In this document: positions 50,370 to 59,150 of the stretch, one piece after another
How the letters are laid out: every line of letters begins with the position of its first letter
Position numbering within the stretch: position 1 is the first letter of the stretch
Assembly (NCBI RefSeq): GCF_002931075.1
Contig: NZ_PSTQ01000003.1
Coordinates: 124,001-188,000 of the forward strand
Reading direction: 5' to 3'
Origin: Pseudoclavibacter sp. AY1F1
Lineage (GTDB): Bacteria > Actinomycetota > Actinomycetes > Actinomycetales > Microbacteriaceae
DNA: 64,000 nt
Made by a program: the position numbers and the translations under genes
Notes under the pieces: generated by a model
Seen by the model: only the letters and a program-made list of their open reading frames with translations
Database searches by the model: none
Told to the model about the DNA's origin: nothing

Positions 50370-51679
50370 GGGAGTTTCACCTCCACAACGAAGTCGCCGC
50401 GTGCCCTGGCCCCTGCTTCGAGTGACCCACCGACGAGGTGGATGCGCTCGCGGGCTCCGATGAGCCCGTACCCGGTACCGAGGGCGGGCGAGTCGCCGCG
50501 CTGCACGGAGTTCGCGACCGTGACCGTCATGCCGGTGTCGCCACCCGAGAGAGCGACGAGCACGTCAGCTCCAGGCGCATGCTTGCCTGCGTTGACGAAC
50601 AGCTCGGAGAGTGTGCGGTGGAGGGCGCGGATGCGCTCGTCGGACAGCCTGGAGAGGTCGGCGGGGCCTATCGCCTGCCAGGTCACCAGTGGAGGGTTCT
50701 GCGGGGGCGTGCCGTGGGCGAGGATCGACTCGAGGGCGTCGAGGTCGGGGAGCGGTGCGTCGCCCCGGCCCGATTCGCTTGGCTCGCGCATTCCCTGGAG
50801 CACTTCGCGTAGACGGGTGTTGGCGCGCGCCGCCGACTCCCGCACTGTGGCCGCCGTCTCCCTGACAAGTTCGGGAGACAGGTCGCTGCGGTACGCGAGC
50901 GCACCCGCCTGTGTGGCCACGACGGCGAGATCGTGGGATATCGAATCGTGCATGTCGCGAGCGATCGCCGCGCGCTCCTCCGCACGTGCACGCTCGAGGT
51001 CGGAGGCGCGACTGTGCGCGAGCGCGGCGCGCTCGCGCTCGGCGGACGCGGCCTGCGCCCTCAGCGACGTGATGAGCGCGGCCCGCGTGCCCCGAGAACG
51101 GCCGAACAGCAGGGCGATGACCGTCGAGAGTGCCACGACGATGATGTAGAAGATCGGCGCTTCCATGGGCGCGCGGCCCGTGATGCTGGACTCGAACCAA
51201 TCCCAGAGGATCCCGCCGCCGACAACAAGTGCCACAACAGACGCATCCATGGGCAGCGAACGACGGGCACCGAGCCGCATCACGGCGATGAGCCACGCGG
51301 CGAACGCCAACGTGCTGGTCATGCCGATCGCGACGATCCACAGGTTCCCGGCGCGGGATCCGCGCACGGGGCCGATGGCGATGCAGGCCGCGAGGCCGAC
51401 CACCAGATTGATGATGAGGAACCCGTAGAACGCGCCGGACTCGGAGTCCGACGCCGGGTCGTCCAGCGTGACGGCCAGCGTCAGCGTGAAGACGATTGCC
51501 CCCGCAAGCAGGGAGCCGAGCGAGATCGCGGCCGCCCGCATCCACGGCCGCCACCGACGGTGCTCGGCCGGCGACTCTGCTGATCGGAGGTCGGCCTCGG
51601 TCAGCTGGCTTCCGGCAAGCCCGCCGTCGAGTGTCAGCTCATCCACCAGGGGAGGGGCCAACGGGTGCGGGACGGTCAT
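50363..51679 (-). CDS. Sensor histidine kinase (HisKA_3)
   Basis: A 438-aa membrane kinase. Five to six hydrophobic helices occupy about residues 48-205, then a coiled coil. The phospho-acceptor is His244 in IARDMHDSISHDLAVVA. The HATPase domain has LSELFVNAGKHAPGADVLVA and GTGYGLIGARERIHLVGGS. It is the partner of the response regulator it overlaps at the 3' end. Neither an exporter nor another obvious target lies next to it. Confidence 0.88.
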   Translation of the reverse strand: MTVPHPLAPPLVDELTLDGGLAGSQLTEADLRSAESPAEHRRWRPWMRAAAISLGSLLAGAIVFTLTLAVTLDDPASDSESGAFYGFLIINLVVGLAACIAIGPVRGSRAGNLWIVAIGMTSTLAFAAWLIAVMRLGARRSLPMDASVVALVVGGGILWDWFESSITGRAPMEAPIFYIIVVALSTVIALLFGRSRGTRAALITSLRAQAASAERERAALAHSRASDLERARAEERAAIARDMHDSISHDLAVVATQAGALAYRSDLSPELVRETAATVRESAARANTRLREVLQGMREPSESGRGDAPLPDLDALESILAHGTPPQNPPLVTWQAIGPADLSRLSDERIRALHRTLSELFVNAGKHAPGADVLVALSGGDTGMTVTVANSVQRGDSPALGTGYGLIGARERIHLVGGSLEAGARARGDFVVEVKLPW

Positions 51680-51822
51680 GGCACGAGTCTAGGAAGACCC
51701 ACCGACATTCGGATCAGCCGTTTGGCTGAACTGCGTCAGAAGCAGAACTCCATGCTCGACAGCGAGATCCACTGCCGGCTGGCTGTACCGGAGGTCGGGC
51801 TCGTGTCCCGCCGAGGAACGCT

Positions 51823-53288
51823 TCAGGTGCCGCAGAACGTCACGTACGCCCCGAACTCCGGCGGCGCCCCGGCCGCGTATCGGTCCAGGCCAGGCCGCTC
51901 GTCGTAGGGAGCAGTCACCGCGCTGAGCAGATCCGAGAGAGGCTGCAGATCGTCGGCGCCGGCTGCGTCGAGCGCCTCCTCGACGAGGTGATTTCGCGGG
52001 ATGTAGACGGGGTTCACCGCATCCATCGCCGCAGCGTTCGGCTGGAGCTCGAGCCAGGATCGAGCCCACGTGCGAAACGCCAGGGCCGACTCCCCGAATG
52101 CGTCGAGCGCGGGCTGTCGCTCGCCGCGTGCGTAGTCGCCCAGCGCCCTGAAGGTGGAGGTGTAGTCGGCGCGGCTCCGCTGCATGAGCGCCAACAGCTC
52201 GCCGAGTACGCGCTCGGTCTCGCCAGGGTCGACGTCATCGGGCAGCCCGAGCTTTCGTCGCATCCCATCACCCCAGGCACCCTGATACGTCGGGCCGAAC
52301 GACGACAGCGTTCGCTCGACGAGCCTGACCGCCTCGTCCTCGTTCTCGTGGATGAGCGGAAGCAGCGCCTCCGCGAACCTCGTGAGGTTCCAGCCAGCGG
52401 CGTGCGGCTGGTTTCGGTACGAGTAGCGGCCCTGGTGGTCGATCGAGCTGAAGACCGCATCCGGGTCGAACGCATCCAGGAACGCGCACGGCCCGTAGTC
52501 GATCGTCTCGCCAGAGATAGTCATGTTGTCGGTGTTCATGACCCCGTGCACGAACCCCACGAGCATCCACTGCGCGACGAGGTCCGCCTGGGCGGCGACG
52601 ACCTGTTCGAAGAACGCGAGATACGGGTTGTCTTCGCCGGCGACAGACGGGTAGTGGCGCGCGATGGCGTGATCGGCGAGGCGGCGCAGCAGCCCGAGGT
52701 CGCCGGTTGCCCGCGCGTACTGGAACGACCCGACGCGCAAATGACTGCTCGCGACCCGTGTGAGCACAGCCCCGGGCAGCACATCGTCTCGCTGGACCAT
52801 TCGCCCGGTCGCGACGACGCTCAGCGAGCGGTGGTGCGGATGCCGAGGGAGTGCATCGCCTCGCTCACGATGAACTCGCGGAGCATCGGGCCGAGCGCGG
52901 CGCGTCCGTCCCCGCCGCGGGAGAAGGCTGTCCGGCCCGAACCTTTGAGGTGGATATCTCGGAGTTGTCCCAGCGAATCCGTCACTTCCCCGAGGAGGAG
53001 GGCACGTCCGTCGCCGAGCCGCGGTGAGTACTGCCCGAACTGGTGCCCCGCGTAGGCCTGCGCGACCGGGGTGGCGCCGTCCGGAATTGCCGTGCCGAGG
53101 AGCACCGAGATTCCGTCCGCTGAGCGAAGGAAGTCCGGATCGAAGCCGAGGTCCGCTGCGAGTGCGTCGTTGAGGAGGACGAGCCGCGGGGCTGGTGCCG
53201 TCTCCGCCTCCCACGGCGAAGCAAGCTCGGGGAGGTCTCCCGCGAAGCGGTTCTGGAAGGTGACTCCCGCGTGCGTCATCTCAGTCAT
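51823..53288 (-). pseudogene. selO: SelO/YdiU protein adenylyltransferase, single-base frameshift
   Basis: SelO is a pseudokinase-fold enzyme that transfers AMP to Ser/Thr/Tyr in redox proteins. The N-terminal part (53288 down to 52824) has [20 protein letters not shown] and [19 protein letters not shown], then runs IRTTAR and stops at 52821. The rest is intact in the next frame from about 52830: [32 protein letters not shown] and the C-terminal YVTFCGT with the conserved Cys. Joining IRTT to RSLSVVATG restores the family sequence and needs one extra base near 52830. All catalytic blocks remain. It is either a recent pseudogene or a sequencing error. Confidence 0.85.
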
Positions 53289-53510
53289 GCGCGCCACAGT
53301 AGGCGGGTTGCCGGGGCATCGCGTGAGAGCGTCCACCCTCGGAGTTCACACGTCATTCATTGAAGTCGAACGTACGATTGCGCTTATCTGCCCAGACCCC
53401 CGCCGCGGCACAGTGCCTGGCTCCAACCCGGAGCCGAGCGAACGCTGAGCGAGGTCTAGATTGCCAGTTCCATCCACGGCCAGTGACGACCGTCTCCGAA
53501 GCAGGGCGAG

Positions 53511-53696
53511 ATGACGCCCTGGGAGGAGACCGGCGCAGAGCTGTACGTCCTCAGAGACAAGCATCGGCAGTATTCGCTCTGGCCGGACTTCGCCGACTTC
53601 CCCGATGGCTGGGTGTCGGTCTTCGGCCCCGCATCCGCCGCAGACTGCCGCGCCTACCTCGCCGGAGATCGCCGGGAGCGCGACCTCGACTCCTGA
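53511..53696 (+). CDS. Orphan MbtH-like protein
   Basis: A 61-aa protein carrying the MbtH core: LYVLRDKHRQYSLWPDFADF then PDGWVSVFGPASAADCRAYL. MbtH proteins are small partners that support adenylation domains of non-ribosomal peptide synthetases. The first ~8 residues are shorter than usual, and the C-terminal WTDxRP block is replaced by GDRRERDLDS. No NRPS, siderophore or antibiotic gene is in the window. AGGGCGAG precedes the ATG. It could be a stray remnant or serve an NRPS elsewhere. Confidence 0.7.
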   Translation: MTPWEETGAELYVLRDKHRQYSLWPDFADFPDGWVSVFGPASAADCRAYLAGDRRERDLDS

Positions 53697-53700
53697 CCGA

Positions 53701-54456
53701 CTACTGGACTTCCTCGAAGTCGTAGATGCCAGCCGGGCCCGTCGCTACGATCTCGTCGATGTCGGCACTCGTGATCACGCCGGAGACGACGACGGCGATG
53801 AGGCGGTTGGCCTCGACATCCATCCTGACCGACTGCAGGCCCGAGTCTGAGCTGGTCCACATTGGCATCGCGAAGGCACTGAGTTGTGTCGAGCAGAGGT
53901 CGGCGTACGAGAACTCGACGAGCTGCGGGGTGAAGGATGCGCCCTCCGCTTCAATCCTGGCTGCGGCGGCATCCACCTCGGGCGATGCATCCCGCATCGA
54001 TTGCCATTGCGCCGCGGCGTCGTCCCCGCTATCTGCAGAGCCGACCACGAAGACGGTGACCCGGGCGCTCGGCCCGGCATTGTCGGAGACCTCAGCGTTG
54101 TCGAAGCCGCCGAGCTCTTGCGGGAGCAGGAACAGCAGCTCCTGCTCGCTCGCCGCAACGCGCGTGTGGAGATCCGGTGACCCCTTCCCCTCCGGCAGGT
54201 CGATCCACTGCGCATTCTGGGTGAGGCACTGCGTCAGCTGCACTGAGACGGGCTGGTCGACCATCTCCTCGACCGGTATGCCCTCGATCGACGTCTGCGA
54301 CGGTGTCTCGTCGGTCGCGACCACACTCGAGCTCTCGACTGGTGTGGCGCTTGCAGTCGAGTCCGGAGGACTCGCCTGGTTGGCGTCTGCGCATCCGACC
54401 AGCAACAGGAGAGCAGCGCCGAGGATCGATGCGTGAGCGAGGCGGCTATTCGTCAT
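53701..54456 (-). CDS. Lipoprotein of unknown function
   Basis: A 251-aa exported lipoprotein: signal with lipobox LLLLVGCADA, a Ser/Thr/Pro-rich linker (about 25-60), then a ~190-residue domain with two further cysteines (LTQCLTQ and ADLCSTQ) that may form a disulfide. Segments such as VTVFVVGSADSGDDAAAQW suggest an alpha/beta fold. No family is recognised. It ends 4 bp from the convergent MbtH-like gene. Confidence 0.7.
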   Translation of the reverse strand: MTNSRLAHASILGAALLLLVGCADANQASPPDSTASATPVESSSVVATDETPSQTSIEGIPVEEMVDQPVSVQLTQCLTQNAQWIDLPEGKGSPDLHTRVAASEQELLFLLPQELGGFDNAEVSDNAGPSARVTVFVVGSADSGDDAAAQWQSMRDASPEVDAAAARIEAEGASFTPQLVEFSYADLCSTQLSAFAMPMWTSSDSGLQSVRMDVEANRLIAVVVSGVITSADIDEIVATGPAGIYDFEEVQ

Positions 54457-54553
54457 GCCCCGACCTTACGAACGCGACTGCCCTTATCCGGTCACAGAAC
54501 GATACCGACGCTCATCCCGAGCATCACGATTCGGAATCGACGCCTGGCGTCAC

Positions 54554-54559
54554 GATAAT
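54554..54559 (+). promoter_or_regulatory. GATAAT -10 element, leaderless start
   Basis: GATAAT lies exactly six bases before the GTG at 54566, the same spacing as in znuA, and no ribosome-binding site is visible. The mRNA probably begins at or next to the start codon. Confidence 0.5.
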
Positions 54560-54565
54560 CGGACG

Positions 54566-55294
54566 GTGATCATCGGGTTAGGGACGCTAGTGAACGTCGC
54601 GCTCATCCTCGTCGGCGGCTTGCTCGGCATCCTCCTCGGCGACCGGCTCGAGGAGCGGACCAAGGCCACCGTCACTGCGGTCCTTGGCCTGTTTGTCATC
54701 GTCCTCGGCGGCATGAGTGTCGTCGACATGGGTTCCGACGCGCTCGCGGAGGCCGCAGGCCCCTTCGCGATGATCGTCATCCTCTTGTCGCTCGTGTTCG
54801 GTGCGCTGCTCGGTTCGGGGCTGCGCATCGAGGACCGGCTCGAGGGGCTTGCAGTCTGGGTGCGCGGGCGGCTTAAATCCGAGTCCGACGGTGACGGCCG
54901 CTTCGTCGACGGCATGGTGACCGCTACGCTCCTCTTCTGCGTCGGGCCCCTCGCCATCCTCGGACCCATCTCCGACGGTCTGGGCCTCGGTGCCGACCAG
55001 CTCTACGTTAAGGCGGTGCTCGACGGCTTCGCAGCGATGGCCTTCGCCTCAACCTTCGGCAAGGGTGTGCTGTTCGCCGCGGTCCCGGTCGGGGTCATCC
55101 AAGGCGTCTTCACGCTGGTCGGTTTCCTCGCAGGCGACGTCTTCAGCGACGCCCAGATCGACGGGCTCTCGGCCGTTGGCGGACTCATCCTGATCGCTCT
55201 CGGGGTGCGCCTGATCCCGCTCAGGGCGATCCCGGTGGGGGACCTGCTGCCCGCGCTGGTCATCGCGCCGGTCGCGCTCGCGTTCCTGTCGTAG
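54566..55294 (+). CDS. DUF554 membrane protein
   Basis: A 242-aa protein with about seven membrane helices. Family phrases: GLGTLVNVALILVGGLLGIL, GLFVIVLGGMSVVDMG, FCVGPLAILGPISDGL and ALGVRLIPLRAIPVGDLLPA. DUF554 (YdfK/YqgA type) proteins are widespread and have no settled function. The GTG start has a GATAAT promoter element six bases upstream, so it may be leaderless. Confidence 0.85.
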   Translation: MIIGLGTLVNVALILVGGLLGILLGDRLEERTKATVTAVLGLFVIVLGGMSVVDMGSDALAEAAGPFAMIVILLSLVFGALLGSGLRIEDRLEGLAVWVRGRLKSESDGDGRFVDGMVTATLLFCVGPLAILGPISDGLGLGADQLYVKAVLDGFAAMAFASTFGKGVLFAAVPVGVIQGVFTLVGFLAGDVFSDAQIDGLSAVGGLILIALGVRLIPLRAIPVGDLLPALVIAPVALAFLS

Positions 55295-55536
55295 CGGTGT
55301 GCCTGTCCACGTCTAGGCTCACTCGCGGCAGGGAGTCGCTCTGGTGTCTGTAGCGCGCATGAGCTCGTGCTGGCTTCGGAGCAGGGTGCAGGTGGTGTCC
55401 TTCAGTGCTTCCGTCGGTTACGAGGATCGATCATCTCTCGACTTCGGATCTCACTGCGCACATGGCGATTGCAAGCGAGTCCGACGAGGGCTGAACTCGA
55501 AGTGAGACGGTGCGTCGAGCGGGGTTGCGATCCTGC

Positions 55537-56610
55537 CTACCAGCCACCTTTCGCGCCGAAATCTTGCTGCATGACGCGGCGAAGTTGATTCAGGGAAGCG
55601 TCACGATGGACGTTGGTGATTCTGTCGTTGTTGAGCGTCTTGAGGAGTTCACGAAACGCATGATTCTGAGCATGTCGCTTCCACTTTTCAATGGCTTCTA
55701 GCACATCGAAGTGGCGCTGTAAGGTGACTAGTCTGTTCTGGGTGTGTCGCGTCTGCTCTGCTCCGTTCCCCTGTGTGATGTCGGTCAATGCCAGCTCGGA
55801 CACCAACTCCTGCAAGTTTGCTGGGTCGATGTGAGAGTGCTCCGGAAAGTAGTGCTGGCGGGCATCAATGACGTAAAAGCCAAGCGACTTCGCCATAAAG
55901 ACAGTGGTAATTTGCGTGCGCCTGCAGACGAGAACGGGGAGGAACGAGTTGTCAGGGAATGCGCATTGAAGTTGTGCTGCCTTATGGAGAACTTGGTAGA
56001 GTTCTTGAGTTCGGGGGTAGATCCACTCACGGATGTTCTTTACCTCGACTAGGGCTTGCACGCCGAATGGAGGAATTGGCGCGCGGGTTTCACTATCGAG
56101 TGGGTTCAGTACGAAAGCATTGTCAAGATCTACTTGCATGCCCATTATTCGCGGAACGGCAGGTATGCCGCGCGTGACTTCGGCGAGGGAAGATCCCACG
56201 CTGGCTCGAAGAAAGGCCTCGTGGAAAGCAACCTCCCCCGCGTCGCCTGTCAAGCTGGCTGTGTTCTGCTGATTTCCTTGGACGTAGGAGTAGTAGCGGC
56301 TCATCAACAGTCGCTTGCGAGCTGCAGCATCGTCCACTCGGCGCGAACGCCTAGCGCGGTCCGTCGTTACAAGGATCGGCGGTTGGCTTCCTCCTCGGGT
56401 TTCTTTGAGTTCGATTGTCAGTTCACCACGGTCACGCAGGACGTTGCGAGCGTCGTGGAGGTGCGCGGGTTCGAACGGAGGGTGCCCGTGGTGTACCTCA
56501 ATGAGCTTCGCCTCGAGCTCGATCTTGCTGGCGGCCAAGTTGTCGTCCATGAACGCGCGAAGTGCAGTGACGGCGCCTGCTACGCGCGCCCCCTTGGGAT
56601 CGGGGCTCAC
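55537..56610 (-). CDS. Low-GC gene for a possible PD-(D/E)XK nuclease-fold protein
   Basis: A 357-aa protein, lower in GC and with codon use unlike its neighbours. N-terminal part (about 10-75): helical with a possible winged helix (HLHDARNVLRDRGELTIELK). Middle part (about 120-250) has a nuclease-like order: GDAGEVAFHEAFL, VDLDNAF, then ALVEVKNIREWIYP (E-x-K) followed by a long helix and strand LPVLVCRR. This is the PD-(D/E)XK pattern of restriction-like enzymes. The GTG at 56610 has GGAGGA four bases upstream. I recognise no named family. It may be a horizontally acquired defence or DNA-processing gene; the 240 bp downstream (55295-55536) hold no gene. Confidence 0.6.
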   Translation of the reverse strand: MSPDPKGARVAGAVTALRAFMDDNLAASKIELEAKLIEVHHGHPPFEPAHLHDARNVLRDRGELTIELKETRGGSQPPILVTTDRARRSRRVDDAAARKRLLMSRYYSYVQGNQQNTASLTGDAGEVAFHEAFLRASVGSSLAEVTRGIPAVPRIMGMQVDLDNAFVLNPLDSETRAPIPPFGVQALVEVKNIREWIYPRTQELYQVLHKAAQLQCAFPDNSFLPVLVCRRTQITTVFMAKSLGFYVIDARQHYFPEHSHIDPANLQELVSELALTDITQGNGAEQTRHTQNRLVTLQRHFDVLEAIEKWKRHAQNHAFRELLKTLNNDRITNVHRDASLNQLRRVMQQDFGAKGGW

Positions 56611-56760
56611 TTGTCCTCCGTGCGGTTTCACCAAACCTACGACGCATATAAGTAGAAGTAGTTCCCCTGTGTGGTGTTTTGACCGATTTTGAGTGAGTCG
56701 GTTGGGGAGTGGGGGTTCGTGACTGCCCCTCGCGCCGGCGTGTCTTCGTAGGTGGCGCGG

Positions 56761-58100
56761 TCAGGCGCGCCTCTCGAACCGCACGACGCCGGGGACGCTG
56801 TCGGCCCCGTTCGGCAGACTTCCGCGCGCGAAGTCGCCCCAGATTGCGCGCATCCGCTTGCCCTCCCGGTCGATCTCTGACCAGCTCGCGCCGCGGGCGA
56901 GGGGAGCCTTGCCCCACGTCGCCTGGTTCCCGAACAGCAGTGGGAGGTCGATCATGTGGCACGCGCCCCACACGTTGTGCGGCGCTTTCCAGCTCACGAC
57001 ATACGTGGATGCGCGCCCACCTGCCCTCACGTGCCGCCTCGCGAACCTGGTTGCGTCTCGCCGGTAGACGAGCCAGGTGAGCGCGGCGACGACCGCCGCA
57101 GTGAGCGGCTTCCCGACGACCGGTAGCGCGCTCAGGCGCTTCGTCTGCGGGATGCGCGGCACAAACAGGAGGGCTTCTTCCGACGTGTGCCCGATGAGCA
57201 GGTCGATCTTGGGGGCGTTCGCGTCGCGCCCCTCGAGGACACCGGCGGTGTCGGGCAGCGGGGCGAGCCCGTGCTGCGGGCTGAACGACATCGCACCCTG
57301 CAGGCCGTACTCGGCGGATGCGCGGAGCGCGGCGGCCTGCGCGCGCACGACGTCTGCGACGGGCGTCTCCGGATTGAGGCCGGCGGTCGCCTCAAGCATC
57401 TTGCTTTGCATCTCCTCGCGCCCGCCCTCGACGTTCAGCGGTGCGCTCTGGATGATCGCGCGCCGGAACAGGCCCGGTGCCTCCGGCAACGCCATGAGTT
57501 GAGCGATGGCGTGGGCACCGGCCGACTGCCCGTACGCCGTGACCTGCCTGGGGTCGCCGCCAAACGCCGCGATGTTGCGCTGCACCCAGCGGAACGCCTC
57601 GACGATGTCGAGCAGCCCCAGGTTCGCGGGGCGCGCATCCGTGCCCCCGAGGAACCCGAACAGGCCGAGCCGGAATGTCACGTTCACGGCGACCACGCGC
57701 TGCTCGTCGACAAGAGGGGCAGGGTCCATGACCGCGGCGTCGCCGGCGGCGGAGACGTAGGAGCCGCCGTGAATCCACACCATCACCGGCAGCTGCTCGC
57801 CCGGCGCGAGGTCGGCGGGCAGCGTGATGGAGAGCCGCTGGCAGTCCTCGTCGACGCCGAGCTCCGAGATGCCGCTGCCAAGCACTTCCTCGAGTACCGG
57901 CATGGGCGCCTGAGGGCAGGCCGGCGACCAGCTCGTCGCCTCTACACCTTGATGCGGTCGGCCGCGGGCCGCGGTGCCTCGAACCTGGCGGCCTCCGCAT
58001 AGCGGATGCCCGTGGCGCGCACGATCCGCCCTCCGCCCGGCCAGTCCGTCCATCCGGTGACAGGGCCGCACGGAGGAGAGAAGGTGGGGGAGGAAGCCAT
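56761..58100 (-). pseudogene. Type-B carboxylesterase, single-base frameshift
   Basis: Two frames together give a carboxylesterase/para-nitrobenzyl-esterase type enzyme. Frame one (58100 to 57942) has the N-terminal block GPVTGWTDW and [20 protein letters not shown], and stops after RIKV. Frame two continues with [20 protein letters not shown], the oxyanion VMVWIHGGSYVSAAGD, the nucleophile VTAYGQSAGAHAIAQLM and a late His in WGACHMIDLPLLFG. One missing base near 57942-57950 explains the break. The restored length is about 446 aa, short for the family. It is a recent pseudogene or a sequencing error. Confidence 0.82.
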
Positions 58101-58295
58101 GCTCGAGTCTTGCATCCCGCTCGCCGCCGATTCTCGACACAGGCTTGCGCTCTCCCGGGCGTGTCGCCTAAGCTCGACCCTTGGTGCGCCGGGGTTCCCC
58201 TCTGGCGCGACCGTGTTGGTGTGCATCCGCCATCGACGCAGACAAGAGATCTTGGGCGGGGCCTTCTGGTTCCCGCGGTATCTACGGAGGAAACA

Positions 58296-58532
58296 ATGGC
58301 AGCAGTGTGCCAGGTGACCGGGGCGGTTCCCGGATTCGGTCACAACATCTCGCACTCGCACCGACGGACCAACCGTCGGTTCGACCCGAACATCCAGAAG
58401 AAGAAGTACTTCGTGCCTTCCATGAAGCGCACGATCACGCTGACGCTTTCGGCTAAGGGCATCAAGGTCATCGACGCACGCGGCATCGAGTCCGTCGTCG
58501 CTGAGCTTCGTGCGAAGGGAGTCAAGTTCTAA
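58296..58532 (+). CDS. rpmB: 50S ribosomal protein L28
   Basis: A 78-aa ribosomal protein: [20 protein letters not shown], then [19 protein letters not shown]. Only one Cys is present, so this is the zinc-free (C-minus) form. GGAGG at 58286-58290 precedes the ATG. It heads a rpmB-rpmG-rpsN cluster, and its TAA overlaps the next ATG (TAATG). No Zur-type palindrome was seen in the ~190 bp upstream. Confidence 0.95.
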   Translation: MAAVCQVTGAVPGFGHNISHSHRRTNRRFDPNIQKKKYFVPSMKRTITLTLSAKGIKVIDARGIESVVAELRAKGVKF

Positions 58533-58702
58533 TGGCGAAGAAGAGCCAGGACGTACGTCCGATCATCAAGCTCCGCTCCACCGCTGGAACGGGCTACACC
58601 TACGTGACGAAGAAGAACCGTCGCAACACGCCTGACCGCCTCGTGCTCAAGAAGTACGACCCGGTCATCCGCAAGCACGTCGAATTCCGAGAGGAGCGCT
58701 AA
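58532..58702 (+). CDS. rpmG: 50S ribosomal protein L33
   Basis: A 56-aa ribosomal protein: [20 protein letters not shown], then [20 protein letters not shown] and a basic end. It contains no cysteine, so it is the zinc-independent form. The start overlaps the rpmB stop codon (TAATG), and GAAGGGAG lies just upstream in rpmB. Confidence 0.95.
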   Translation: MAKKSQDVRPIIKLRSTAGTGYTYVTKKNRRNTPDRLVLKKYDPVIRKHVEFREER

Positions 58703-58704
58703 AC

Positions 58705-59010
58705 ATGGCCAAGAAGAGCAAGATCGCCAAGAACGAGCAGCGCAAGGTCATCGTCGAGCGCTACGCGGAACGCCGCGCAGAGCTGAAGAAGGCTCTTGTC
58801 GACCCGAACGGCACCGACGAGTCGCGCGAGGCAGCTCGCGTCGGCCTGCAGAAGCTTCCCCGCAACGCTTCGCCGGTTCGCGTCCGCAACCGCGACAGCA
58901 TCGACGGACGCCCCCGCGGCCACGTCTCGAAGTTCGGCATCTCGCGTGTCCGCTTCCGCGACATGGCTCACCGCGGTGAGCTTCCAGGAATCACGAAGTC
59001 GAGCTGGTAA
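58705..59010 (+). CDS. rpsN: 30S ribosomal protein S14 (long, zinc-free form)
   Basis: A 101-aa S14 of the long C-minus type: [20 protein letters not shown], then [20 protein letters not shown] and [20 protein letters not shown]. The CxxC...CxxC zinc ribbon of the short ~61-aa form is missing. GAGAGGAG lies upstream within the end of rpmG, two bases from which it starts. A strong terminator follows. Confidence 0.95.
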   Translation: MAKKSKIAKNEQRKVIVERYAERRAELKKALVDPNGTDESREAARVGLQKLPRNASPVRVRNRDSIDGRPRGHVSKFGISRVRFRDMAHRGELPGITKSSW

Positions 59011-59044
59011 CCACCAGCCCGCCAGTAGTGGCGTAGTGCTTTCC

Positions 59045-59078
59045 CGAAACCCCCGAGCGTCTTCGCTCGGGGGTTTCG
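59045..59078 (+). terminator. Strong intrinsic-type hairpin after rpsN
   Basis: CGAAACCCCCGAGCG (59045-59059) and CGCTCGGGGGTTTCG (59064-59078) form a perfect 15-bp stem with a TCTT loop, 35 bp after the S14 stop codon. Confidence 0.85.
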
Positions 59079-59101
59079 TGCGTCCGGGGTTGCGCATCCA
59101 G

Positions 59102-59141
59102 CCATATCGTTTATCGTTATGCATATCGAGAAACGATATGG
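59102..59141. promoter_or_regulatory. 40-bp palindromic operator with TATCGTT half-sites
   Basis: CCATATCGTTT (59102-59112) and AAACGATATGG (59131-59141) are perfect 11-bp arms. A further TATCGTT follows the left arm directly, and TATCGA precedes the right one. The right arm overlaps the GGAGG ribosome-binding site of the DUF2975 gene. The likely binder is the XRE-type protein encoded by the second gene of the operon. Confidence 0.65.
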
Positions 59142-59150
59142 AGGAAGATC

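Noticed and set aside
52815-52840. Programmed -1 frameshift in selO
   Set aside because: No slippery heptamer or downstream pseudoknot was evident, and SelO is not known to use recoding. A deletion or read error is simpler.
55295-56760. Prophage or integrative element around the low-GC gene
   Set aside because: No integrase, tRNA, attachment repeats or phage structural genes are visible; only one low-GC gene is present.
58103-58295. Zur-regulated promoter for the ribosomal-protein cluster
   Set aside because: No sequence resembling the TGA...TCA palindrome upstream of znuA was found in this gap.
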